From the NCBI GenBank assembly GCA_949987565.1, contig OX465111.1, forward strand, positions 20,840,427-20,904,426: 64,000 nt of DNA, written 5' to 3'. Origin of the DNA: Luidia sarsii (Eukaryota; Echinodermata; Asteroidea; Paxillosida; Luidiidae). Below, one piece after another: positions 49,001 through 57,656 of the stretch (within the stretch, counting starts at the first letter, position 1; each line of letters begins with the position of its first letter). The position numbers were made by a program, and so were the translations under genes. The notes under the pieces were generated by a model, which was given only the letters and a program-made list of their open reading frames with translations, was not told where the DNA came from and did not search any database.

Positions 49001-49700
49001 GTCGACTCCTGCGACAGCAACCCTCCAAACGAAACTGTGATGTGTCAACTCTTTCAACGGCCACCCTCAAAACAAAACTGTCATCCGTTGACTCCTGCGA
49101 CGGCAACCCTCCAAACGAAACTGCTTTCTGTCAACTCCTGCGACGGCAACCCTCTAAACGACACTGCCTTCTGTCGACTCCTGCGACGGCAACCCTCCAA
49201 ACAAAACTGTCGTCCGTCAACTCCTGCAACAGCAACCCTCCAAACGAAACTCCCTTCCTTCTACTCTTGCGACGGCAACCCTCCAAAGGAAACTGCCCTC
49301 CGTCGGTTTCTGCGATGGCAACCCTCCAAACAAAACTGACTTCCGTTGACTCCTGAGATTGCAACCTTCCAAACGAAACTGTCGTCTGTTGACTCCTGCG
49401 ATGGCAACCCTCTAAACGAAACTGTCGTCCATCAACTCCTGCGACGGCAACCCTCCAAACGAAACTGCTTTCTGTCAACTCCTGCGACTGCAAACCTCCA
49501 AACGACACTGTTGTCCGTCGACTCCTGCAACGGCAACCCTTTAAACGAAACTGTCATCCGTCGACTCCTGTGACGGCAACCGTCCAAACGAAACTGTCGT
49601 CCGTCGACTCCTGCGACGGCAACTCTCCAAAGGAAACTGTCTTCCGTCGACTCCTGTGATGGCAACCCTCCAAAGGAAACTGTTGTCCGTCGACTCCTGC
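46000..49700 (+). repeat. Distal variants of family 3
   Basis: The truncated monomer recurs at ~47,314 and 48,882. The intervals of 1,525 bp (35 monomers + 20) and 1,568 bp (36 monomers + 20) show the same backbone with extra whole monomers. The blocks at 47,469-48,054 and 49,037-49,356 are close copies. Confidence 0.8.
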
Positions 49701-52235
49701 GACGGCAACCCTCCAAACGAAACTGACTTCCGTCTACTCCTCTGATGGCAACCCTCTAAACGAAACTGTCGTCCGTCAACTCCTGCGACGGCAACCCTTT
49801 AAACGAAACTGTCATCAGTCAACTCCTGCAACGGCAACCCTCGAAAAGAAACTGCTTTCCGTCGACTCCTGCGACGGCAACCCTCCAAACGAAACTGCCT
49901 TCTGTTAACTCCTGCGACGGCAACCCTCCAAACAAAACTGCCTTCTGTTAACTCCTGCGACGGCCACCCTCCAAACAAAACTGCCTTTTGTCGACTCCTG
50001 CAACGGCAACCCTTTAAACAAAACTGTCGTCCGTCGACTCCTGCGACGACAACCCTCCAAATGAAACTGTTGTCCGTCGACTCCTGCTACGGCAACCCTT
50101 TAAACAAAACTGTCATCCGTCGACTCCTTTGACGGCAACCCTCCAAACGAAACTGTCGTCCGTCGACTCTTGCGATGGAAACCCTCGAATCGAAACTGTC
50201 GTCAGTCGACTCCTGCGATGGCAACCCTACAAACGAAACTGTCGTCCGTCGAATCCTCCGACGGTAACCCTCTAAACGAAACTGTCGTCCATCGACTCCT
50301 GCCACAGCAACCCTACAAACGAAACTGTCGTCTGTCAACTCCTGCGACGGCCACCCTCCAAACGAAACTGCACTCTGGCGACTCTTGCAACGGCAACCCT
50401 CAAAACGAAACTGCCTTCCGTCGACTCCTGCGACGGCAACCCTCCAAACAGAACTGTTGTCCGTCAACTCCTGCAACAGCAACCCTCCAAACGAAACTGC
50501 CTTCCGTCTACTCCTGGGACGGCAACCCTCGAAATGAAACTGCCCTCCGTCGGTTTCTGCGATGGCAACCCTCCAAACAAAACTGACTTCCGTTGACTCC
50601 TGAGATTGCAACCTTCCAAACGAAACTGTCGTCTGTTGACTCCTGCGATGGCAACCCTCTAAACGAAACTGTCGTCCATCAACTCCTTCGACGGCAACCC
50701 TCCAAACGAAACTGCTTTCTTTCAACTCCTGCGACTGCAACCCTCCAAACGACACTGTTGTCCGTCGACTCCTGCAACGGCAACCCTTTAAACGAAACTG
50801 TCATCCGTCGACTCCTGTGACGGCAACCGTCCAAACGAAACTGTCGTCCGTCGACTCCTGCGACGGCAACCCTCCAAAGGAAACTGTCTTCCGTCGACTC
50901 CTGTGATGGCAACCCTCCAAAGGAAACTGTTGTCCGTCGACCCCTGCGACGGCAACCCTCCAAACGAAACTGTCGTCCGTCAACTCCTGCAACAGCAACC
51001 CTCCAAACGAAACTGCCTTCCGTCTACTCCTGCGACGGCAACCCTCCAAATGAAACTGCCCTCCGTCGGTTTCTGCGATGACAACCCTCCAAACAAAACT
51101 GCCTTCTGTTGACTCCTGCAACGGCCACCCTCCAAACGAAACTGCCTTCTGCCGACTCCTGCAACGGCCACCCTCCAAACGAAACTGCCTTCCGTCGACT
51201 CCTGCGACGGTAACCCTCCAAATGAAACTGTCGTCTGTCAACTCCTGCAACAGCAACCCTCCAAACGAAACTGCCTTCCGTCGACTCCTGCGACGGCAAC
51301 CCTCCAAACGACACTGCCTTCTTTCGACTCCTGCGACGGCAACCCTCCAAACAAAACTGCCTTCTGTTAACTCCTGCGACGGCAACCCTCCAAACGAAAC
51401 TGTCGTCCGTCGACTCCTCCGACGGCAACCCTCCAAACGAAACTGCTTTTTGTCGATTCCTGCCACGGCAACCCTCCAAACAAAACTGCCCTCCGTCGAC
51501 TCCTGCTACGGCAACCCTCCAAACAAAACTGTCATCCGTTTACTTCTGCGACGGCAACCCTCCAAACGAAACTGTCATCCGTCGACTCCTGCGACGGTAA
51601 CCCTCTGAACGACACTCCCTTCTGTTAACTCCTGCGACGGTCACCCTCCAAATGAAACTGCCTTCCGTCGACTTCTGCGACGGCAACCCTCCAAACGAAA
51701 CTGTCGTCCGTCAACTCCTGCAACAGCAACCCTCCAAACGAAACTGCCTTCCGTCGACTCCTGCGACGGCATCCCTCCAAAAGACACTGCCCTCTGTCGA
51801 CTCCTGCGATGGCAACCCTCCAAACAAAATTACTTCAGTTGACTTTTGCGACGGCAACCTTCCAAACGAAACTGTCGTCTGTCGACTCCTGCGACGGCCA
51901 CCCTCCAAACGAAACTGCCTTCTGTTGACTCCTGCAACGGCCACTCTCCAAACGAAACTGTCGTGTGTCAACTCTTGCCACGGCAACCCTCCAATCGAAA
52001 CTGTCGTCCATCGACTCTTGCAACGGACACCCTCCAAAAGGAACTGTCATCCGTCGACTCCTGTGACGGCCACCCTCCAAACGAAACTGCCTTCTATCGA
52101 CTCTTACAACGGCAACCCTCCAAACAAAACTGCCTTCTGTTGACTCCTGCAACGGCCACCCTCCAAACGAAACTGCTGTCTGTCGACTCCTGTGATGGCA
52201 ACCCTCCAAACGAAACTGCCCTCCATCGACTATTT
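49700..52235 (+). repeat. Distal, irregular edge of the 43-bp array
   Basis: Higher-order periodicity is lost after ~50,800. Monomers become more diverse, with small indels such as the altered monomer at ~51,830 (AACAAAATTACTTCAG). The array ends at ~52,232. The two longest ORFs of the array (minus strand, 50,087-50,755 and 50,801-51,466, 222 and 221 codons) lie largely here and show the 43-residue period expected of frame drift. Confidence 0.65.
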
Positions 52236-52279
52236 GGAAAGGCCGCCATCTAGGGGTTGGATAGCTCAGAGGAAGAGTC
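52236..52279. other. Junction between minisatellite and segment B
   Basis: A short non-repeat linker contains GGATAGCTCAGAGGAAGAGTC, which resembles the D-arm/A-box half of a tRNA, but no B box follows. It may be a tRNA-derived scrap. The left array edge at 19,180 shows no similar linker. Confidence 0.35.
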
Positions 52280-52743
52280 AGTACAACAATAGCAAAGGTA
52301 AGCTCTATGTCTCAAGAAAGGTTTTGAGGAAGGGCTTAACTCAACGCCCACAAATTTAGGAAGAAAATGTCACCCACATATTATGTTGCAAATAAAAAAA
52401 TTAGACAGTCAGATGAGAATCAATTGCTTTGACCTTTGCGTTTGCTACTGAGTTTGCAATTCTGAGTTAAAGGGATTATTCTCCATGAGTTTTGTCAGTT
52501 TTTGCAACCTGAAAGAATTATTTCTTTCATTTCTTTGTTATTGTGCATGATTGATGACAGCACGTACTGGATGTGTTTAAGGAGCTCACCATCGCAGATC
52601 AGACTGATAACTAGAGGTAGGTCCCAGTCTAAACAGTCTCTCAAGTTCTAAAGTAACTCTTATTTCAGAATGTTGTCATGCCCTACCCCCTTGATTGCCT
52701 CACATTTACCATGCTGTCATTCCTTGTCTTAATTCCTTCCTAG

Positions 52744-53302
52744 TCAGTGGTGCAGCCAGGATTCTGAGAAGGGCCCAGGAAGAGGCTGGTTTGTGGAAAT
52801 TGTGAGTGAGGAAAACTGCAGTGACTGAAGATGCTCCTGAGGTCATATTGAGGTGAGTTTGTGCCTTGTAGGAATGACTTGTCATCTACTCATTCCGTAC
52901 TCCTCCAGAGGCTTCATGTAGCCTGCTTTGGAACTCTTTTTGTCAATTTTCTGACTAGCCCTATGCAGTGGGTTCTGAACTGAATGTGTATCAAGATTTA
53001 CATATGAAATCTGGTACTTTTTTCTGGTACTAATTCTGGTACTTTCCCAGTCCTAGAACAATGACCATAGCAGTAGTGTCTATGGGTACTTACATTTCAC
53101 TGATATCCACTTGGCATTTTGCGTGAATGCTGATTAAAACCTAAACTATAGTCAGGCTTACATCCTCTTCGAATTTTCCTCTGTAACCCTGTACTTAGAT
53201 CTTTAATGAATACAATGACTAAGATATTTCTTCATACTTTTCTTTTGTCTCAGAATGGACAACTTATGTACACCCTGGTGCAGCCAGATATCGGCTCTTT
53301 AG
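52744..53302 (+). pseudogene. Broken copy of the two-exon gene tail
   Basis: Exon-like 52,744-52,852 (acceptor TTCCTTCCTAG, donor GTGAGT) combines block b with the penultimate exon. It reads SGAARILRRAQEEAGLWKL and then hits TGA just before the part matching 15,961-16,002. The last exon (acceptor CTCAG at 53,253) has two extra T bases after its third codon, which shifts the frame to a TAG at 53,300-53,302. The peptide SGA-RIL-RAQEE matches SGANRILTRAQEE in the amplified units, which helps define block b's frame. Confidence 0.55.
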
Positions 53303-53531
53303 AGACAGTGGGGAGAGACTTTAACTAGACGGCAGCCATTAGATTCCCCGACCATTTAAAAAAAAATGAGATCTACGATGCAACTTAAGATTATCATTAT
53401 GAAATATTTTTCATTAAATTACTTTAAATAAGAGTGAAATATGAATGAAAAATAAGAGTTTCTGATTGTATTTTTGGAAATATAGGAAAGTTTTGATTCG
53501 TCGAATCTCAAGTAAACAGGCTCATCATTTC

Positions 53532-53629
53532 AAAGTTAGAGAGTCTGACATTTCGGCCTTAGCTGGACCTTTTTCAAAGGTCCTTGAGAAAGGTCCTGCT
53601 AGGATCAAAACGTCAGGCCCTCTAACTTT
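53532..53629. mobile_element. Foldback element with ~48-bp arms
   Basis: The left arm 53,532-53,580 and right arm 53,581-53,629 are imperfect inverse copies with almost no spacer. Shared parts include AAAGTTAGAG, CCTGACGTTTTGATCCTAGC (read from the right arm) and GGACCTTT-TCAA. It is the same family as 15,511-15,602. No coding capacity; an 79-codon ORF across it is chance. Confidence 0.75.
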
Positions 53630-54435
53630 TGAGATTGATGCATTGCAGGTCATTTTAGTAAGTGAGCAGTTTGCAACAGTTTTTGAGATTTTATTTACTT
53701 CATGATCATCTTTATCTTGTGTTGAGCAGAGTTTCGAGTTAAGAGAAGTTGTAACATTATTTTACTAGTGACGGGAATACTTGTAGAATCCTTGTTTGAC
53801 TTAACAGGAGTTTTGAGTTATCAGAAAGTGACTTATCGAGCTTTTACTGTTGAACAAAGTCCACGCTTATGCAAATTACGTCCTCCAACCGCATACTTTG
53901 TTTCTTCTCTCTCCCATCTTTGCACCCATATCTTCTCTCAGCCAAGTCATTCATTGACCTATCTCTTTCTTTTTTTGGCACCCACATCTTTCTCTCTACT
54001 CTTTCCCACCAATTGCACTCTTACACTGTCACCCTCAAAGCATAGAAGAAACAAAGTCTACTTGGTCATAGATTGATGGGAGGATATTCTGAAATGATCA
54101 TCTCAAAAGCAAAAGAAAAACTGAAGTACTTTGAGCAATCAAACATTAAATGTTTGTGTACCACAGAGTAACTTGTTTATGATTAATGAAACCTTTGCAT
54201 TTATGAAATACAATTTGATTACATCTTAACATGGTAATCAATTTCATTCAATTAAATAAGCTTAATTGGCCCAAACAAGTACCTTCTTTCAACAGCTGTT
54301 CTAAGCTATGAAAATTATAATATATCGCAATTTATTTTGGAATTTTAATACAGAATCTTAAACGTTTGTTTGAACGTTATAAGTTCAATTGTTGATGAAT
54401 ATTTATCAAGTTGATGCAAACAGTTGATATAAAAA

Positions 54436-54547
54436 GCCCCTTTGACCAAGAGCTTTACAGCTTGATTGCTCTTAGGAGGGTCGGAAAGAAATGTTAAGAT
54501 TTTGAACATTTTGTTTTTTGCCTTTCCCAGTTCAAAGAGGGCGCCCT
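54436..54547. repeat. Segment B copy of the inverted-repeat/palindrome motif
   Basis: CCCCTTTGACC at 54,438 and the mutated inverse CCCAGTTCAAAG before 54,537 flank ~90 bases. The palindrome AGGGCGCCCT follows at 54,538-54,547, as in segment A. The palindrome occurs a third time at 54,927-54,936 without the arms. Confidence 0.5.
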
Positions 54548-54830
54548 TTATTATCATACTACAAAATGTAGGCCACAGGGAACAAGTGAGTGTATGAAGG
54601 ATTTCATTATGATGTATAACTGATAACTGAAGCTTTAACAAAGCCAACTTCATTCACAATAAAGAAATCGAAAAATTGAAACCGATGTCATTTTAATCTG
54701 CGCTATTTTGGGGTCATTTAATTCGTTTGTTTTGAATTATTTTGAGGTTTGGATATTAATGGGATTGTCTTTTGATATAATTTATACAGAGTTCTTGGAC
54801 TTCATTCTTCCTTGGATCGAAGGTGTGATC

Positions 54831-55860
54831 AGAAAGTCTGTCAACGATTGTACCGACTCACTTCGCTGCAACCCTCTATTCTAAGCCCTTCAGATCACGC
54901 GGTTACAAAAGGTCCTCACAAAATAGAGGGCGCCCTTTATGCAATAAAATAAGTTCCCCGGCCGCACGGTGGCGCTGTTGCAGGTGCAATACTCGCAATA
55001 CAATAAACTTCCACGATGGATCACTGAATGAAAAAAACCTGTGAGTTCAAGCTCACACGTTCCTCTGTGATCGTGATGACCCTTGAAAATGTAGTTTGAA
55101 TCGTAATCTGTAAGAATTCATGAAATTAAGTGTTCGCTTCCTTTCACTACCCTTTGTGGCAGCTAGGTTCTTGTAAATTTAATATAAAGACAGTTCACAT
55201 GGTCGCGCGGTGGCGCTGTTCCCTGATGCAATAACTTTAACTTTCGCGAAAAACGTGTTAGGGTTACCATGGTAATCAGCGCCGAGTTTGTTTAGTTGTG
55301 TACCCCCTGGTAACCCATGCGGTATAATAAAATTTTTCCTATCATACGTCTTGAACCTCTATTTTATTTTAGTGCAAATTACCCGATGATACTCAGTCCA
55401 ATACGGCTGTGGCTACGAATTACTGGGTATGACGTGAACACACCCAAACCATTCCCTAGCAACAATCGGCATCACACGCACGACACCATTGAGCATTGGT
55501 TTGTGTCAAGCAGAATGGATAAATCACGTGACCGTGTATTGCAAGATCCGTGCGCCCAACGTTCAACCCACAGCCGTCTGCTGCAGTCCACGCCCACATC
55601 AGTGACCTCCGTGCACTCCTTTATGTGGTATGGCGCCTGCGCAGAATGTATCCCGGCTCTATTACGTGGCACTCCTGCAAATTACTACACTGTGCACTGC
55701 GCACACTACTTGCACGCACTACTTTCGACAAATCACATTGGTACTTCTTTGTAATCTGTAATGATTGCAGCTGTTGGCATATGGCCATTATGAGCTTGCC
55801 TAGAAGGGTATTACCAAGTGAAAGGAACACATGTGCACCTTCTGGCAATAGTCGATCTCT
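54831..55860. other. Distal subtelomeric DNA without a supported gene
   Basis: GC(A/G)CGGTGGCGCTGTT occurs at ~54,964 and ~55,205, each followed within ~12 bases by TGCAATA, suggesting a weak ~241-bp duplication. A + strand ORF of 145 codons (55,317-55,754) and overlapping minus-strand ORFs show no recognisable domain and no conserved copy. I see no RNA gene here. Confidence 0.45.
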
Positions 55861-55861
55861 C

Positions 55862-56110
55862 GACCAATCACAGTGGTCATTGGTACTGGTTAGCGTGCAC
55901 CACCGTTAAAGCGACCACTCACAATGGACTGCAGTGCCTACAGTAATTGAATCTTGGGTGGGGTTCTGGGCCACTCACAATGGACTGCAGTGCCTGCATC
56001 CATTATCCTGGGTGAAGTTCTGGGGCACTGCATAGTTCCATCTATTGTGTGTAGTCACGTGACCCCACAGAACGAATAAAAACCCCACGCTTAGCCGGCT
56101 GCAAGCCACA
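55862..56110 (+). promoter_or_regulatory. Promoter-like stretch directed toward the telomere
   Basis: In order: CCAAT at 55,864, the 56-bp repeats, an E-box inside GTCACGTGAC (CACGTG at 56,056-56,061), an AT-rich TATA-like GAATAAAAAC at 56,074-56,083, then a CpG/GC-rich tract. A GTGAGT donor-type site lies at ~56,360. This order resembles a pol II promoter or the U3/R part of a solo LTR. I see no diagnostic LTR ends, primer-binding site or internal coding region. Assignment is inference from motif order and position. Confidence 0.3.
55915..56026 (+). repeat. 56-bp direct repeat, two copies
   Basis: CCACTCACAATGGACTGCAGTGCCT (first 20 bases identical and onward) starts at 55,915 and 55,971. 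The copies also share ATC-TGGGTG-(G/A)(G/A)GTTCTGGG. They lie just upstream of the promoter-like stretch. Confidence 0.75.
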
Positions 56111-56149
56111 ACCACCCGAGTCTTCGTCGAGGCAACATCGTGGGAGCAA

Positions 56150-56345
56150 GCTGCAGCACCGCCGCCACCCAGCACCGCCGCCGCCCAGCACCGCCGCCGC
56201 CCAGCACCGCCGCCGCCCAGCACCGCCGCCGCCCAGCACCGCCGCCGCCCAGCACCGCCGCCGCCCAGGACCGCCGCCGCCCAGCACCGCCGCCACCCAG
56301 CACCGCCGCCGCCCAGCACCGCCGCCACCCAGCACCGCCGCCAGC
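56150..56345 (+). repeat. 16-bp GC-rich minisatellite (~12 copies)
   Basis: AGCACCGCCGCC(G/A)CCC repeats with starts at 56,171, 56,187, 56,203, 56,219 and onward, exactly 16 bp apart. Variants are GCC/ACC in one triplet and one AGGACC. Long Ala/Arg/Pro/Gly-rich ORFs in several frames on both strands come purely from a 16-bp unit without stops and are rejected as genes. Confidence 0.9.
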
Positions 56346-56604
56346 GTGGACTTCTTGGCTTGTGAGTATTTCAACAAATGTCGTCAAGTCCAGTGGGCTG
56401 TTATTGCAGCACTGTGACACAGATCACATATAATATACCGCAACATTCTGGGGAGACCATGCGGGCACCAGCCTAACCCAGATGAGCGGCCCCCTCGTTT
56501 ACAGATAGTCGATCCTCCAAAATGGGATAGGGAGACCCCACGCAGGCACACAGCCGACCATTGAACCGGGATGGGGGTGTGGGTGTGGGTTGTCATGAAA
56601 TTGC
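56346..56604. other. Spacer with imperfect 79-bp spaced repeat
   Basis: GGGAGACC...GGCAC(C)AGCC occurs at 56,451 and 56,530. GGTGTGGGTGTGGGT lies at ~56,576-56,590. No gene is evident. Confidence 0.4.
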
Positions 56605-57298
56605 GATCTTACTTTCATTGCGCCATTGCTTTTTCCAAGGATTATACTAGGTAGCACTTTTTAGGGCCGTGCAAGGAAATGCAGAAAGGAAACGCTGATT
56701 TGAGAGATTTCTAAAAAGTCCCTGTCCGTTGCACCCAAGTAAAAGGGACCCAGCCACAGTCCTCCGACGGACCAGTGAAACGCTGATATCTGAAATCTAG
56801 TAGAATCAGAATTCCCTGCTAAAAGGGAAATGCTTGTATGAAGCTTTTCTTAACAGCCACAGTCCTCTCGGGGACCTGTGAAGCGCTGTTCTGGAATCTT
56901 TATATTCAGCTTCCCTGCCAAAAAATAGTGTCTAATTATTCGTTAGAACATGATCTTACTTTCATTGCGCCATTGCATTTTCCAAGGATAAACTAGGTAG
57001 CACTTTTTAGGGCCGTGCAAGGAAATGCAGAAAGGAAACGCTGATTTGAGAGATTTCTAAAAAGTCCCTGTCCGTTGCACCCAAGTAAAAGGGACCCAGC
57101 CACAGTCCTCCGACGGACCAGTGAAACGCTGATATCTGAAATCTAGTAGAATCAGAATTCCCTGCTAAAACGGAAATGCTGGTGTGAAGCTTTTCTTAAC
57201 AGCCACAGTCCCCTCGGGGACCTGTGAAGCGCTGTTCTGGAATCTTTATGTTCGGCTTCCCTGCCAAAAAATAGTGTTCAATCCATCGTCAGAACGTG
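56605..57298 (+). repeat. 347-bp tandem repeat, two copies, with internal sub-repeat
   Basis: GATCTTACTTTCATTGCGCC starts at 56,605 and 56,952. The two copies are nearly identical. Inside each, AGCCACAGTCC occurs twice about 104 bp apart, each time followed by a short hairpin and GTGAA(A/G)CGCTG, so the unit is itself a decayed dimer. The hairpin at 56,862-56,875 (GTCCTCTCGGGGAC) and its partner at 57,208-57,221 (GTCCCCTCGGGGAC) differ by one base that keeps pairing. No ORF and no known RNA family recognised. Confidence 0.8.
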
Positions 57299-57656
57299 AT
57301 TTGTAGCTATTGCTCCAGATAGGGGTTTCGATGTAGAAGTACAGTAGTACATCTCTCAGTTTTCACTTTGCAAGCTTTAGTGGTTGTAAAATTGTTGTCG
57401 AAAAAATGGCAAGGTCTGGGTGATATTCTAGACAGATGTATAACCGTAGATTTGTTTCAGTACCCAAACTCGTATTCTTCTTAGGAGTAAAGATTTCAAC
57501 TTAGTTCAAACAGTTTATAGTTAAAGGTATAGAAACACTTGACCACGATCACAATCACGGGCAAAAATTATACACCTTCCAACCAGACTATGTATCCAAT
57601 GTCCTGCCAGGCTTTTACAGTGTTACTGTAAAAAACCCTAAACCTGACAATGCACA
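57299..57656. other. Last unique DNA before the telomere
   Basis: The interval carries no recognised gene. It ends with a 9-bp perfect stem (TTTTACAGT 57,613-57,621, ACTGTAAAA 57,625-57,633, 3-nt loop) and ACCCTAAACC at 57,636-57,645, a C-strand telomere-like motif in opposite orientation to the adjoining array. Confidence 0.6.

Larger units (their letters stand above)
19180..52235 (+). repeat. 33-kb minisatellite with 43-bp monomer (~768 copies)
   Basis: The period of 43 bp is continuous from CAGCCCTCCAAACGACACTG at ~19,180 to CCCTCCATCGAC at ~52,230. Invariant or near-invariant parts are the SalI-type GTCGAC, ACTCCTGCGACGGCAACCC and CCTCCAAACGAAACTG. The consensus has six CpGs per monomer counting the junction. 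Monomers vary mainly at CpG positions and at the segment after AAACTG (TCGTC, CCTTC, CTTTC, TTGTC, TCATC). Because 43 is not divisible by three and the monomer rarely makes stops, ORFs of 60-222 codons occur in several frames on both strands with a 43-residue period; none spans more than ~0.67 kb of the 33 kb, and I treat all as non-coding. No unique sequence interrupts the array. Confidence 0.97.
52279..54830 (+). repeat. Segment B: diverged duplicate of segment A
   Basis: It starts at the stretch matching 15,127 onward (CAGTA, then AAGCTCT, then CTCAAGAAAG) and follows segment A to about 54,830. It carries ~110 extra bases near 52,960-53,100 (a TCTGGTACTTT/TTCTGGTACTA repeat), a full foldback at 53,532-53,629, and different AT-rich filler at 54,190-54,400. 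It lacks the MITE-like element of segment A. Coding remnants are broken. Confidence 0.85.

Noticed and set aside
19180..52235. CRISPR array
   Set aside because: There are no unique spacers between conserved repeats; the array is head-to-tail monomers, and the chromosome is eukaryotic.
19009..52253. About 200 ORFs of 60-222 codons on both strands in the 43-bp array
   Set aside because: They follow from a stop-poor 43-bp monomer that cycles through all three frames, overlap each other in several frames, and never extend beyond ~0.67 kb of a 33-kb array.
52240..52275. tRNA gene
   Set aside because: Only an A-box-like half (GGATAGCTCAG) is present, without an anticodon arm or B box.
53466..53705. 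79-codon + strand ORF
   Set aside because: It runs through both arms of the foldback element and has no counterpart in segment A.
55317..55754. 145-codon + strand ORF
   Set aside because: No recognisable domain, no repeat copy to test conservation, overlapping ORFs on the other strand, and no splice or promoter support.
55975..56433. Ala/Gly/Arg/Pro-rich ORFs around 56,150-56,345 in several frames
   Set aside because: Pure translation of a 16-bp GC-rich tandem repeat in different frames; the + strand version starts at GTG, not ATG.
55862..56600. Complete LTR retrotransposon
   Set aside because: Promoter-like motifs resemble U3/R, but there are no paired LTRs, no primer-binding site I can support and no gag/pol coding sequence.
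56605..57298. Spliceosomal or nucleolar RNA gene
   Set aside because: I could not match U1-U6 or U3 landmark sequences, or proper C/D or H/ACA box arrangements, in the 347-bp unit.
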